A program made the translations under genes and the position numbers. The notes under the pieces were generated by a model, which ran no database searches, was not told the origin of the DNA, and was given only the letters and a program-made list of their open reading frames with translations. Source: Opacimonas sp002292215 (GTDB lineage Bacteria; Pseudomonadota; Gammaproteobacteria; Enterobacterales; Alteromonadaceae). From it: a stretch of 64,000 bases of DNA. How positions within the stretch are numbered: position 1 is the first letter of the stretch; every line of letters starts with the position of its first letter. The stretch lies in NCBI GenBank assembly GCA_943846745.1, contig OX044360.1, positions 2,232,001 to 2,296,000 on the forward strand. The letters are read 5' to 3'. Positions 51,128-61,291 of the stretch are shown here, piece after piece.

Positions 51128-51646
51128 GTGGCACTAGGCTTAGCAGCAAAAAAAGAGATCGTAGCGGAAATTTCCGATATCGCATCTCAAGCTCTATCCG
51201 TTGCCGTCGCAGAATACCGTGGGATGGAAGTAGGCGAACTAACTGCTCTTCGTACTTTAGCTCGTGAACAAGGTGTTTACTTAAAAGTAATTCGTAATAC
51301 CCTTGCTAAACGCGCTTTAGAAGACAGTAAATTTGCAGACATCAACAGTGCTTTAACTGGTCCTTTAATTTATGGTTTTTCAATTGAGGCACCAGGTGGT
51401 GCAGCACGTCTTTTCAAAGACTTCTCAAAAGAGAACAAGAAATTAAATGTAACAGCGTTATCGATTGGTAGCGGTCTATTGGGTCCTGAGAAATTGGACG
51501 CAGTGGCTTCATTACCTACTCGCGACGAAGCATTGGCGAAACTACTTGCTACCTTCAAAGCACCTATTGGGAAATTCGTTCAAACTATCAACGAAGTGCC
51601 TAGTAAATTTGTGCGTGTATTGGCGGCGATCAAAGACGAAAAATAA
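51128..51646 (+). CDS. rplJ: 50S ribosomal protein L10
   Basis: Start is GTG 51128, giving MALGLAAKKEIVAEISDIAS, the true L10 N-terminus, with AAGGTGA five bases before; an in-frame GTG nine bases earlier overlaps that site and is rejected. 172 residues. Conserved: VAVAEYRGMEVGELTALRTLAREQGVYLKVIRNTLAKRA in two blocks and GPLIYGFS. The C-terminal helix (DEALAKLLATFKAPIGKFVQTINEVP) binds L7/L12 dimers. Under L10 leader control. Confidence 0.97.
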   Translation: MALGLAAKKEIVAEISDIASQALSVAVAEYRGMEVGELTALRTLAREQGVYLKVIRNTLAKRALEDSKFADINSALTGPLIYGFSIEAPGGAARLFKDFSKENKKLNVTALSIGSGLLGPEKLDAVASLPTRDEALAKLLATFKAPIGKFVQTINEVPSKFVRVLAAIKDEK

Positions 51647-51702
51647 TTTTTCGTTTTTGGCAAACTATTTTAAATTAACAATAACTCCAGGAGTTTAGAG
51701 AA

Positions 51703-52071
51703 ATGGCTCTAACTAAAGATGATATCTTAAACGCGATTGCTGAAATGCCAGTAATGGAATTAGTTGAACTAATCGAAGCAGCTGAAGAAAAGTTCAATGT
51801 AACAGCAACTGCAGCAGTAGCAGCAGTAGCAGCTGGTCCAGCAGCAGTTGTTGAAGAACAAACTGAATTTGACGTTGTACTTACTAGCTTCGGTGCTAAT
51901 AAAGTTGCAGTAATCAAAGCAGTACGTGCAGCAACTGGCCTAGGTCTTAAAGAAGCTAAAGAAGTAGTTGAATCTGCTCCTAAAGCTATCAAAGAAGCTG
52001 TATCTAAAGAAGAAGCTGAAGAGTTGAAAGCAACTCTTACTGAAGCTGGCGCTGAAGTTGAAGTTAAGTAA
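51703..52071 (+). CDS. rplL: 50S ribosomal protein L7/L12
   Basis: 122 residues, ATG 51703. N-terminal dimerisation domain (DDILNAIAEMPVMELVELIE), an Ala/Val-rich hinge (ATAAVAAVAAGPAAVVEE), then the factor-binding C-domain (EFDVVLTSFGANKVAVIKAVRAATGLGLKEAKEVVESAP in two blocks). Present in several copies on the ribosomal stalk, where it recruits EF-Tu and EF-G. Followed by the attenuator-like terminator before rpoB. Confidence 0.98.
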   Translation: MALTKDDILNAIAEMPVMELVELIEAAEEKFNVTATAAVAAVAAGPAAVVEEQTEFDVVLTSFGANKVAVIKAVRAATGLGLKEAKEVVESAPKAIKEAVSKEEAEELKATLTEAGAEVEVK

Positions 52072-52103
52072 TTACTTGTAATTGCTTAATGCCAGAAATG
52101 GCA

Positions 52104-52136
52104 AAAGCAGGTGACTTTTTGGTCACCTGCTTTTTT
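52104..52136 (+). terminator. Attenuator-type terminator between rplL and rpoB
   Basis: AAAAGCAGGTGAC pairs with GTCACCTGCTTTT around a short T-rich loop, followed by further T. In E. coli a leaky terminator at this place lowers rpoBC transcription relative to rplJL, and the same is likely here. Confidence 0.9.
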
Positions 52137-52192
52137 GCGCTATAGACAATTAAGAATTTACTAACCGCTTATCTTAGTCTATAAATGTGCAT

Positions 52193-52267
52193 CACCTGAC
52201 TATTAACATAGTCATATAGGTGGAAAAAATCAAAGCGGACTGGGAGTTTGTTGCTAATACATTAGCA
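52193..52267 (+). other. Two RNA hairpins in the rplL-rpoB spacer, possible processing site
   Basis: CACCT (52193-52197) with AGGTG (52218-52222) encloses TGACTA/TAGTCA, making one long hairpin; TGCTAAT-AC-ATTAGCA at 52252-52267 makes a second, though with a tight apex. E. coli has an RNase III site in this spacer; the shape here is compatible, but cleavage is inferred. Confidence 0.4.
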
Positions 52268-52302
52268 GCAGGTCGGGTCAAAAATCACTAGTTGAGGAAC
52301 CC

Positions 52303-55300
52303 ATGGTTTACTCGTACAGCGAAAAAAAACGTATCCGTAAGGATTTTGGCAAACGCCCTCAGGTATTGGAAATTCCATACCTCCTATCAATTCAATTGGA
52401 CTCGTTCAAGAAGTTCATCGATGTCAATGGCGACAAAGATAACGGCTTAGAAGCGGCGTTCGGTTCAGTGTTCCCGATAAAAAGTTATTCTGGGAATTCA
52501 GAGCTACAGTATGTGAGCTACCGCTTAGGTGAGCCGATGTTTGACGTTCGTGAATGTCAAATTCGAAGCGTCACTTATTCTGCGCCTCTACGTGTCAAAC
52601 TACGCTTAGTATTGTTTGATAAAGAAGCCGCACCAGGTACTGTTAAAGATATTAAAGAACAAGAAGTTTATATGGGCGAAATCCCATTAATGACAGACAA
52701 TGGTACATTTGTTATCAACGGCACCGAGCGTGTTATTGTCTCTCAACTCCACCGTTCACCCGGTGTGTTCTTTGATCATGATAAAGGCAAAACTCACTCA
52801 TCCGGTAAAGTGTTGTATAACGCGCGCGTTATCCCTTACCGTGGTTCATGGTTAGACTTTGAATTCGATCCAAAAGATAATTTATTTGTACGTATAGATA
52901 GACGACGTAAACTTCCAGCGTCTATTATTTTACGTGCATTAGAATATTCAACAGAAGAAATTCTAGCGATGTTCTTTGAAAACGTACAAATACGTTTTGA
53001 AGAAGACAAAACTTTCATGGCTGTTGTGCCAGATCGTCTACGTGGTGAGACTGCACAATTTGACATAATAGACTCTGAAGGCAACGTGTTAGTAGAACAC
53101 GGTCGTCGTATTTCAGCTCGTCATACTCGTTCTTTAGAACAAGCGAATATCACTGAGTTAGAAGTACCTGCTGAATATGTTCTTAATCGTGTCATTTCAA
53201 ACAATATCATCGATGAAACTACCGGTGAACTTGTTGCTAATGCCAATGATGAATTAACCTTAGATTTAATTGAAAAATTAAAGGCCGCTAATATTAATGA
53301 GTTTAATACTCTGTATATAAACGAGCTAGATCATGGTGCATACATCTCTACCACTTTACGCGTTGATTCAACCAATGATCGTTTAGAAGCGTTAGTTGAG
53401 ATTTATCGAATGATGCGTCCAGGCGAGCCGCCGACAAAAGATGCGGCTGAAGCATTATTTGAAAACTTATTCTTCGCTGAAGAACGTTATGACTTATCGA
53501 CTGTTGGTCGTATGAAGTTTAATAAACGTTTAGGTCGTGATGAAATTACAGGTCCAGGTATCTTAAGTAAAGATGATATCGTCTCTGTTATGCGTCAACT
53601 AATTACGATCCGTGATGGTAAAGATGACGTGGATGATATCGACCACTTAGGTAACCGTCGTATTCGTAGTGTTGGTGAAATGGCTGAAAACCAATTCCGT
53701 GTTGGTCTTGTACGTGTAGAACGTGCCGTTAAAGAACGCCTAAGTTTAGGTGATTTAGATAACGTAATGCCACAGGATTTGATTAATGCGAAGCCTATTT
53801 CTGCAGCTGTTAAAGAGTTCTTTGGTTCAAGTCAATTATCTCAGTTTATGGATCAAAACAATCCATTATCTGAAGTAACTCACAAACGTCGTATTTCAGC
53901 TCTAGGCCCAGGTGGTCTTACACGTGAACGTGCAGGCTTTGAAGTACGAGATGTACATCCGACGCATTATGGTCGTGTATGTCCAATCGAAACGCCAGAA
54001 GGGCCGAACATCGGTCTAATCAACTCACTTGCCTCTTTTGCACGTACTAATGATTACGGTTTCTTAGAAACTCCATATCGTCGTGTTGTTGATGGTGTAG
54101 TAACACTAGAGATTGATTACTTATCAGCGATTGAAGAAGGTCAATTCGCGATTGCACAAGCAAACGTAGAAATAAATGACGCTCAGCAGCTAGTTGATGA
54201 ACTAATCCCTTGTCGTTACCGTGGTGAAACAACGTTAATGCTTAAATCTGATATCAAGTATATGGACGTGTCGTCGCAACAGATCGTATCTGTTGCAGCG
54301 TCAATTATTCCATTCCTTGAACACGATGATGCTAACCGTGCATTGATGGGTGCAAACATGCAACGTCAAGCTGTTCCAACATTAAAGGCTGATAAGCCAT
54401 TAGTTGGTACCGGTATGGAAAGAGTCGTTGCGGTGGATTCAGGTGTAACTGTTGTTGCTAAACGTGGTGGTACGGTCGATTATGTTGATGCATCACGTAT
54501 CGTCATCAAAGTGAACGAAGCAGAAATGACTGCGGGCGAAGCAGGCATCGATATTTATAACTTGACTAAATATACGCGTTCTAACCAGAACACGTGTATT
54601 AACCAAAAACCAACCTGTAATGTCGGTGATCCGATTGTCACAGGCGATGTGCTAGCTGATGGTCCATCAACGGATCTTGGTGACTTAGCACTAGGGCAAA
54701 ACATGCGTATCGCATTTATGCCTTGGAACGGTTACAACTTCGAGGATTCTATCCTTATTTCTGAGCGTGTTGCGGAAGAAGATCGCTTTACGACTATCCA
54801 CATTCAAGAATTAAGCTGTGTCGCTCGTGATACTAAGCTTGGTCCTGAAGAGATTTCAGCTGATATTCCAAATGTAGGTGAATCTGCATTAGGTAAATTA
54901 GATGAATCTGGTGTGGTATATATCGGTGCAGAAGTTAAAGGCGGCGATATATTAGTAGGTAAAGTTACACCTAAAGGTGAAACGCAACTCACTCCAGAAG
55001 AAAAACTATTAAGAGCAATCTTTGGTGAAAAAGCCTCTGACGTTAAAGATACGTCTCTACGTGTACCTAACAGTGTACGTGGAACGGTTATTGACGTTCA
55101 GGTCTTTACTCGTGACGGTGTTGAAAAAGATGCCAGAGCCAAAGAAATCGAAGCAATGCAATTACGCGAAGTCAAAAAGGACTTGTCTGACGAATTAGCT
55201 ATCTTAGAAGATGGTGTGTTCGCTCGTGCACGCAACTTGTTATTAAACAATGGCGTGGATGAAGAGAAGTTAAATAGCACTAAACGTGATACTTGGTTTG

Positions 55301-56334
55301 ATATTGCATTAAAAGACGATGATGCGGCAGCTGACTTCGAACAGATAATTGAGCAACATGCTGAAATAAAAGCAGTGTTTGAGAAGAAGTTAGAAATTAA
55401 ACGTCAGAAAATTATCCAAGGTGATGATTTACAACCTGGTGTGTTAAAAGTCGTAAAAGTTTACTTAGCAGTGAAACGTCATATCCAACCTGGTGATAAG
55501 ATGGCTGGTCGTCACGGTAACAAAGGTGTTATCTCGACCATTCAACCGGTTGAAGACATGCCTTATGATGAAAACGGCACGCCGGTAGACATCGTATTGA
55601 ACCCGCTAGGTGTACCATCACGTATGAACATCGGTCAGATCCTTGAAACTCACTTAGGCATGGCAGCCCATGGTTTAGGTGTGAAGATTGACCGTATGAT
55701 TAAAGAGCAAGAAGAAGTGTCTAAACTTCGTAGCTTCTTGAACGAGGTATATAACCTTGGTACAAGTCGTCAAGTTGTAGACATTAATAGCTTTACTGAT
55801 CATGAAATACGTCGTCTTGCAGAAAATTTACGTAAAGGTGTACCTGTTGCAACACCAGTATTTGATGGTGCTACTGAAGCAGAAATCAAAGAAATGCTGA
55901 AGCTTGCTGACATTCCAGAAAGCGGTCAAATTACCTTATTTGACGGTCGTACTGGTCGTGCATTCGAACGCCCTGTAACAGTAGGTTACATGTACATGTT
56001 GAAACTGAATCACTTAGTTGATGATAAGATGCATGCACGTTCTACTGGTTCTTACTCACTTGTTACGCAGCAACCATTGGGCGGTAAAGCTCAGTTTGGT
56101 GGCCAGCGCTTCGGTGAGATGGAAGTCTGGGCATTAGAAGCATATGGTGCAGCGTATACGCTACAAGAAATGCTTACTGTTAAATCTGATGATGTTAACG
56201 GCCGTACTAAGATGTATAAAAATATCGTAGATGGTGACCATAGAATGGAACCAGGCATGCCTGAGTCATTCAACGTATTGTTGAAAGAAATCCGTTCACT
56301 TGGTATTAATATCGAGTTAGAAGAAAACGAGTAA
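52303..56334 (+). CDS. rpoB: RNA polymerase beta subunit
   Basis: 1343 residues, one more than E. coli, ATG 52303 behind TGAGGAACCC. N-terminal KRIRKDFGKRPQVLEIPYLL, the rifampicin-region FGSSQLSQFMDQNNPLSEVTHKRRISALG (in two blocks) with D517, H527 and S532, which match wild-type E. coli D516, H526 and S531, and the C-terminal HARSTGSYSLVTQQPLGGKAQFGGQRFGEMEVWALEAYGAA (in two blocks) that meets beta-prime. No inteins, insertions or breaks. Lies 130 bases upstream of rpoC. Confidence 0.99.
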   Translation: MVYSYSEKKRIRKDFGKRPQVLEIPYLLSIQLDSFKKFIDVNGDKDNGLEAAFGSVFPIKSYSGNSELQYVSYRLGEPMFDVRECQIRSVTYSAPLRVKLRLVLFDKEAAPGTVKDIKEQEVYMGEIPLMTDNGTFVINGTERVIVSQLHRSPGVFFDHDKGKTHSSGKVLYNARVIPYRGSWLDFEFDPKDNLFVRIDRRRKLPASIILRALEYSTEEILAMFFENVQIRFEEDKTFMAVVPDRLRGETAQFDIIDSEGNVLVEHGRRISARHTRSLEQANITELEVPAEYVLNRVISNNIIDETTGELVANANDELTLDLIEKLKAANINEFNTLYINELDHGAYISTTLRVDSTNDRLEALVEIYRMMRPGEPPTKDAAEALFENLFFAEERYDLSTVGRMKFNKRLGRDEITGPGILSKDDIVSVMRQLITIRDGKDDVDDIDHLGNRRIRSVGEMAENQFRVGLVRVERAVKERLSLGDLDNVMPQDLINAKPISAAVKEFFGSSQLSQFMDQNNPLSEVTHKRRISALGPGGLTRERAGFEVRDVHPTHYGRVCPIETPEGPNIGLINSLASFARTNDYGFLETPYRRVVDGVVTLEIDYLSAIEEGQFAIAQANVEINDAQQLVDELIPCRYRGETTLMLKSDIKYMDVSSQQIVSVAASIIPFLEHDDANRALMGANMQRQAVPTLKADKPLVGTGMERVVAVDSGVTVVAKRGGTVDYVDASRIVIKVNEAEMTAGEAGIDIYNLTKYTRSNQNTCINQKPTCNVGDPIVTGDVLADGPSTDLGDLALGQNMRIAFMPWNGYNFEDSILISERVAEEDRFTTIHIQELSCVARDTKLGPEEISADIPNVGESALGKLDESGVVYIGAEVKGGDILVGKVTPKGETQLTPEEKLLRAIFGEKASDVKDTSLRVPNSVRGTVIDVQVFTRDGVEKDARAKEIEAMQLREVKKDLSDELAILEDGVFARARNLLLNNGVDEEKLNSTKRDTWFDIALKDDDAAADFEQIIEQHAEIKAVFEKKLEIKRQKIIQGDDLQPGVLKVVKVYLAVKRHIQPGDKMAGRHGNKGVISTIQPVEDMPYDENGTPVDIVLNPLGVPSRMNIGQILETHLGMAAHGLGVKIDRMIKEQEEVSKLRSFLNEVYNLGTSRQVVDINSFTDHEIRRLAENLRKGVPVATPVFDGATEAEIKEMLKLADIPESGQITLFDGRTGRAFERPVTVGYMYMLKLNHLVDDKMHARSTGSYSLVTQQPLGGKAQFGGQRFGEMEVWALEAYGAAYTLQEMLTVKSDDVNGRTKMYKNIVDGDHRMEPGMPESFNVLLKEIRSLGINIELEENE

Positions 56335-56464
56335 GCACAACGCTTTGCACAACGGTACGCAGCATAAAGTATCGTTGTCAGTGTTATTTGCATCGTGTTA
56401 GTTAGGTTGACTCAGTAACGGCTTGGTTACTGGGTCTTATGACCCACTCCGAAGGGAGAAAAAT

Positions 56465-59400
56465 GTGAAAGACTTATTAAAGTTTCTAAAGCAACAAAAT
56501 AAAACCGAAGAATTCGATAATATTCGAATTGGTTTAGCGGCACCTGATATGGTTCGTTCGTGGTCTTTTGGTGAAGTTAAAAAGCCAGAAACCATCAACT
56601 ACCGTACATTCAAACCTGAGCGTGATGGTTTGTTCTGTGCAAGAATCTTTGGCCCGGTAAAAGATTATGAATGTTTATGTGGTAAATATAAGCGTCTTAA
56701 GCACCGTGGTGTAATTTGTGAAAAATGTGGCGTTGAAGTGACATTGGCTAAAGTACGTCGTGAGCGTATGGGTCATATCGAACTTGCTTCTCCAGTTGCA
56801 CACATCTGGTTCCTTAAATCACTTCCGTCACGTATCGGCTTAATGCTAGATATGACGTTACGTGATATTGAACGTGTCCTATATTTTGAATCATATGTAG
56901 TAACCGAACCAGGTTTAACGACCCTTGAGCGTCGTCAGTTATTAACTGAAGAAGAGTATTTAGATTCGCTAGAAGAACACGGTGACGAGTTCGAAGCGAA
57001 AATGGGTGCTGAAGCTATCTATGACTTATTAAAAATCTTAGATGTTGGTCAAGACGTCTCTGAAATGCGTGAAGAGCTACCTTCAATCAATTCAGAAACG
57101 AAACGTAAAAAGATCACTAAGCGTCTTAAATTGCTTGAATCATTCATGTTATCTGGTAACAAGCCAGAGTGGATGATTATGACAATACTACCTGTATTGC
57201 CGCCTGATCTTCGTCCACTAGTACCACTAGATGGCGGACGTTTTGCGACATCTGATTTGAATGACTTGTATCGTCGTGTTATCAACCGTAATAACCGTCT
57301 GAAGCGTCTTCTAGACCTTGCTGCACCGGATATTATCGTGCGTAACGAAAAGCGTATGTTACAAGAAGCGGTCGATGCGTTACTTGATAACGGTCGTCGT
57401 GGTCGTGCAATTACGGGTTCAAACAAACGTCCTTTAAAATCACTTGCTGATATGATAAAAGGTAAGCAAGGTCGTTTCCGTCAGAACCTATTGGGTAAAC
57501 GAGTTGATTACTCTGGTCGTTCTGTTATTACCGTTGGTCCTACGTTACGTTTGCACCAGTGTGGCTTACCGAAGAAAATGGCTCTTGAGTTATTCAAGCC
57601 GTTTATCTATGGCAAGCTTGAAGCACGCGGTTTAGCAACAACCATTAAAGCTGCCAAAAAATTAGTAGAACGTGAAGCGCCGGAAGTGTGGGATGTATTG
57701 GATGATGTTATCCGTGAACACCCAGTGTTACTTAACCGTGCACCAACACTTCACAGACTTGGTATTCAAGCATTTGAACCGATCCTAATTGAAGGTAAAG
57801 CTATCCAATTGCATCCATTGGTTTGTGCGGCATATAACGCCGATTTCGATGGTGACCAAATGGCGGTACACGTTCCATTAACGATTGAAGCTCAATTAGA
57901 AGCTCGCTCGTTAATGATGTCTACCAATAACATCTTATCACCAGCTAACGGTGAGCCAATTATCGTTCCTTCACAGGATGTTGTATTAGGCTTGTACTAT
58001 TTAACACGTGACCGTGTTAATGGTAAAGGTGAAGGCATGATCTTCACTTCACCGCACGAAGCTGAAAAAGCTTACCGTACTGAAGCTGCAGAGCTACATG
58101 CACGTGTTAAAGTGCGTATCACTGAATTTGAAGTGAACGAAGCCGGTGAAAAAGTAGAAAAAGTTAGTATAAAAGACACCACCGTTGGTCGTGCAATATT
58201 ATCTCTAATCTTGCCTAAAGGTTTGGATTTTGAAGTAATTAACCAGCCAATGAAGAAAAAACAAATCTCGAATTTGTTAAACGTGTCTTACCGTACGCTA
58301 GGCCTGAAAGATACAGTTATCGTAGCTGACCAAATCATGTATACCGGTTTCCATTACGCGATGATCGCGGGTGCATCTGTTGGTATTGATGACATGGTTA
58401 TCCCTGCAGCCAAAAAAGATATCATCGAAGATGCAGAAGCAGAAGTCGTTGAAATCCAAGAACAATTCCAGTCTGGACTTGTTACTGCCGGTGAGCGTTA
58501 CAATAAAGTAATCGATATCTGGTCTACTGCGAATGAAAAAGTCGCTAAAGCGATGATGGAAAATCTTGAAAAAGAAACCGTTATCAATGCCCAAGGTGAA
58601 GAAGAACAACAAAGCTCGTTTAACTCTGTTTATATGATGGCTGACTCCGGTGCTCGTGGTAGTGCTGCTCAGATTCGTCAGTTAGCAGGTATGCGAGGTC
58701 TGATGGCTAAACCAGATGGTTCAATCATCGAGACACCTATCACGGCTAACTTCCGTGAAGGACTAAACGTACTTCAGTACTTTATCTCTACTCACGGTGC
58801 GCGTAAAGGTCTTGCCGATACAGCACTTAAAACAGCTAACTCTGGTTACTTAACTCGTCGTTTAGTTGACGTTGCACAAGATCTGGTTATTACCAATAGC
58901 GATTGCGGCACGTTAGAAGGTGTCATCATGACACCACTAATCGAAGGTGGTGATGTTGTTGAGCCGTTGCGTGAGCGTGTACTAGGTCGTGTAGTTGCCG
59001 TTGATGTAATCAAGCCAGGTACCGAAGACGAAGTCCTTGTTAAGCGTAATGTCTTACTCGACGAAGCGTTAGTTGACATGCTTGAAGCTAATTCAGTTGA
59101 CCAAATGATTGTACGCTCTGTTATCACGTGTGATAACGATCACGGTGTATGTGAAAACTGTTATGGTCGTGATCTTGCTCGCGGTGAAATGGTTGGACGT
59201 GGTGAATCTGTTGGTGTTATTGCAGCACAATCAATTGGTGAGCCGGGTACACAGTTAACCATGCGTACCTTCCACATCGGTGGTGCAGCATCAAGAGCTT
59301 CTGCAGAAAACAGCGTTGCGGTTAAAACTAACGGTACATTAAAACTTCACAACTCTAAATCAGTACGTAATCAAGAAGGCAAGTTAGTTATTGTCTCTCG

Positions 59401-60652
59401 TTCTACTGAATTAACCGTGATTGATGACCAAGGTCGTGAGAAAGAGCGCTATAAAGTGCCTTACGGTGCTACCTTATCGGTAGATGATGGTGCGTTAGTT
59501 ACTGGCGGCGATGTCGTTGCTAACTGGGACCCGCATAGTCACCCAATCATCACAGAACGTCCTGCGAAGATCTCTTTTGCGGATGTTGATGACACCAATA
59601 CAGAAACACAAACCGATGATTTGACTGGTTTAAGCCGTATCGTTGTAAAAGATCTTTCTAAAGCTAATGCAAAAGAGCCGAAGTTAATCTTAGAGGCGGG
59701 TGAAAACTCACTACAGGAAATCCGTTTACCAAGCTTCACGACTATCGTTGCCACCAATGGCATGATGGCAGTAGAAGGTGACGTACTAGCGCGTATTCCT
59801 CAGGAAGGTTCAAAGACTCGTGATATTACCGGTGGTCTACCACGTGTTGCTGACTTGTTCGAAGCACGTAAGCCTAAAGAGCCAGCAATCCTAGCGGAAG
59901 TTTCCGGTATGATCGGCTTTGGTAAAGAAACCAAAGGTAAAAAACGTTTAATGATTACTCCACCAGAGGGTGATCACTATGAAGAGATGATCCCTAAATG
60001 GCGTCAACTCAACGTATTTGAAGGTGAAACGGTTTCACGAGGCGAAGTTATCGCTGATGGTCCTGAATCACCGCATGATATCTTACGTTTACGTGGGGTA
60101 AGTGCTGTTTCTAATTATATCGTGAACGAAGTTCAAGAAGTTTATCGCCTGCAAGGTGTTAAAATCAACGATAAGCACATCGAAGTTGTTATTCGTCAGA
60201 TGCTCCGTAAGTGTATGATCACCGATTCTGGTGATTCAAAATTCTTAGTGGGTGAGCAACTAGAAGTTTCACAAGTTAAGATTGCTAATCGTGAACTTGA
60301 AAATGCAGGCAAAGTCGGTGCTAAGTATGAAATCCAATTATTGGGTATCACCAAAGCGTCACTATCAACTGAGTCATTTATCTCAGCTGCATCGTTCCAA
60401 GAAACAACACGAGTATTAACCGAAGCAGCAGTTCAGGGTAAAGAAGATGATTTACGTGGCTTGAAAGAGAACGTAATCGTTGGACGCTTAATCCCTGCAG
60501 GTACAGGTTTTGCTTATCATCAGAAGCGTGCAGCTCGTAAAGCAGCACAATTCACTGCAGAAGATTTATCGGTTTCAGCTGACGAAGCTCAGTTGGCATT
60601 AACAGAAGCATTGAATGCTAGTGTTAATATGCCTACTGGCGACGAAGAGTAA
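56465..60652 (+). CDS. rpoC: RNA polymerase beta-prime subunit
   Basis: 1395 residues from GTG 56465 (MKDLLKFLKQQNKTEEFDNI, in register with E. coli) with AGGGAG upstream. The ATG two bases earlier is out of frame and runs straight into TGA. Zinc ribbon CLCGKYKRLKHRGVICEKCG, catalytic magnesium loop NADFDGDQMAVH, second zinc site CDNDHGVCENCYGRDL, and trigger-loop region TQLTMRTFHIGGAASR are intact. The C-terminus carries an acidic-polar tail (NASVNMPTGDEE). Two hairpins follow. Confidence 0.99.
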   Translation: MKDLLKFLKQQNKTEEFDNIRIGLAAPDMVRSWSFGEVKKPETINYRTFKPERDGLFCARIFGPVKDYECLCGKYKRLKHRGVICEKCGVEVTLAKVRRERMGHIELASPVAHIWFLKSLPSRIGLMLDMTLRDIERVLYFESYVVTEPGLTTLERRQLLTEEEYLDSLEEHGDEFEAKMGAEAIYDLLKILDVGQDVSEMREELPSINSETKRKKITKRLKLLESFMLSGNKPEWMIMTILPVLPPDLRPLVPLDGGRFATSDLNDLYRRVINRNNRLKRLLDLAAPDIIVRNEKRMLQEAVDALLDNGRRGRAITGSNKRPLKSLADMIKGKQGRFRQNLLGKRVDYSGRSVITVGPTLRLHQCGLPKKMALELFKPFIYGKLEARGLATTIKAAKKLVEREAPEVWDVLDDVIREHPVLLNRAPTLHRLGIQAFEPILIEGKAIQLHPLVCAAYNADFDGDQMAVHVPLTIEAQLEARSLMMSTNNILSPANGEPIIVPSQDVVLGLYYLTRDRVNGKGEGMIFTSPHEAEKAYRTEAAELHARVKVRITEFEVNEAGEKVEKVSIKDTTVGRAILSLILPKGLDFEVINQPMKKKQISNLLNVSYRTLGLKDTVIVADQIMYTGFHYAMIAGASVGIDDMVIPAAKKDIIEDAEAEVVEIQEQFQSGLVTAGERYNKVIDIWSTANEKVAKAMMENLEKETVINAQGEEEQQSSFNSVYMMADSGARGSAAQIRQLAGMRGLMAKPDGSIIETPITANFREGLNVLQYFISTHGARKGLADTALKTANSGYLTRRLVDVAQDLVITNSDCGTLEGVIMTPLIEGGDVVEPLRERVLGRVVAVDVIKPGTEDEVLVKRNVLLDEALVDMLEANSVDQMIVRSVITCDNDHGVCENCYGRDLARGEMVGRGESVGVIAAQSIGEPGTQLTMRTFHIGGAASRASAENSVAVKTNGTLKLHNSKSVRNQEGKLVIVSRSTELTVIDDQGREKERYKVPYGATLSVDDGALVTGGDVVANWDPHSHPIITERPAKISFADVDDTNTETQTDDLTGLSRIVVKDLSKANAKEPKLILEAGENSLQEIRLPSFTTIVATNGMMAVEGDVLARIPQEGSKTRDITGGLPRVADLFEARKPKEPAILAEVSGMIGFGKETKGKKRLMITPPEGDHYEEMIPKWRQLNVFEGETVSRGEVIADGPESPHDILRLRGVSAVSNYIVNEVQEVYRLQGVKINDKHIEVVIRQMLRKCMITDSGDSKFLVGEQLEVSQVKIANRELENAGKVGAKYEIQLLGITKASLSTESFISAASFQETTRVLTEAAVQGKEDDLRGLKENVIVGRLIPAGTGFAYHQKRAARKAAQFTAEDLSVSADEAQLALTEALNASVNMPTGDEE

Positions 60653-60664
60653 TCGATAGTCATT

Positions 60665-60699
60665 AAGGTCTAATGCTTGACATTTGAGCATTAGATCTT
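60665..60699 (+). other. Stable hairpin just after rpoC
   Basis: AAGGTCTAATGCT (60665-60677) pairs with AGCATTAGATCTT (60687-60699), 13 pairs with one G-T and a nine-base loop, 12 bases after the rpoC stop. It has no real T tail and may protect the 3' end from nucleases. Confidence 0.6.
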
Positions 60700-60706
60700 T
60701 AATATT

Positions 60707-60749
60707 CCGCGACCCGAAATTAGGTTAATCCCTACGGTCGCGGTTTTTT
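60707..60749 (+). terminator. Intrinsic terminator after rpoC
   Basis: CCGCGACC (60707-60714) pairs with GGTCGCGG (60736-60743), 21-base loop, followed by six T. It ends the rplK-rpoC transcription unit before rpsL. Confidence 0.88.
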
Positions 60750-60837
60750 AGTTTATGAGATAGAGCAATTTCATACACTTATTTATATTGTTGGCGCATG
60801 TTGCGTCAGCTTAATTTAATTACTCAGGAGCTCGTTA

Positions 60838-61212
60838 ATGGCAACAGTTAACCAGTTAGTGCGTAAGCCTCGTAAGAAGCCAGTTGAGAAATCAAATGTA
60901 GCTGCTTTACAAGCTTGTCCACAACGTCGTGGTGTATGTACACGTGTATATACAACTACGCCAAAGAAACCAAACTCTGCATTACGTAAAGTTTGCCGTG
61001 TACGTTTAACCAACGGTTTTGAAGTTTCTTCATACATCGGTGGTGAAGGTCACAACCTACAAGAGCATAGCGTGGTATTAATCCGCGGTGGTCGTGTTAA
61101 AGATTTACCAGGTGTTCGTTATCACACTGTTCGCGGTACATTAGATTGTGCTGGTGTAAGTGATCGTCGCCAAGCCCGTTCTAAATACGGTGCGAAAAGG
61201 CCTAAGTCTTAA
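60838..61212 (+). CDS. rpsL: 30S ribosomal protein S12
   Basis: 124 residues, ATG 60838 behind AGGAGCTCGTTA. The decoding-centre loops read TTTPKKPNSALRKVCRV and GGRVKDLPGVRYHTVRG, i.e. the wild-type lysines at which streptomycin-resistance changes occur are unaltered. First gene of the str operon (rpsL-rpsG-fusA-tuf). rpsG starts 79 bases later. Confidence 0.99.
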   Translation: MATVNQLVRKPRKKPVEKSNVAALQACPQRRGVCTRVYTTTPKKPNSALRKVCRVRLTNGFEVSSYIGGEGHNLQEHSVVLIRGGRVKDLPGVRYHTVRGTLDCAGVSDRRQARSKYGAKRPKS

Positions 61213-61291
61213 CGGTTCTCCGTTAGTAAGGCCAAACTATTAATATTATAAGTTTTGGGATATAACCTGAAATTTCTACGGAGAATTTAAG

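Noticed and set aside
53841..53906. Possible antibiotic-resistance changes in rpoB (D517, H527, S532) and rpsL
   Set aside because: All positions read as wild type, so no resistance claim is supported.
56463..56468. ATG immediately before the rpoC start
   Set aside because: It is out of frame and followed at once by TGA; the conserved N-terminus and ribosome binding site point to GTG 56465.
57049..59127. Long antisense open frames inside rpoC (and similar ones in rpoB and fusA)
   Set aside because: They mirror the codon pattern of the sense gene, lack ribosome binding sites and resemble no protein family.
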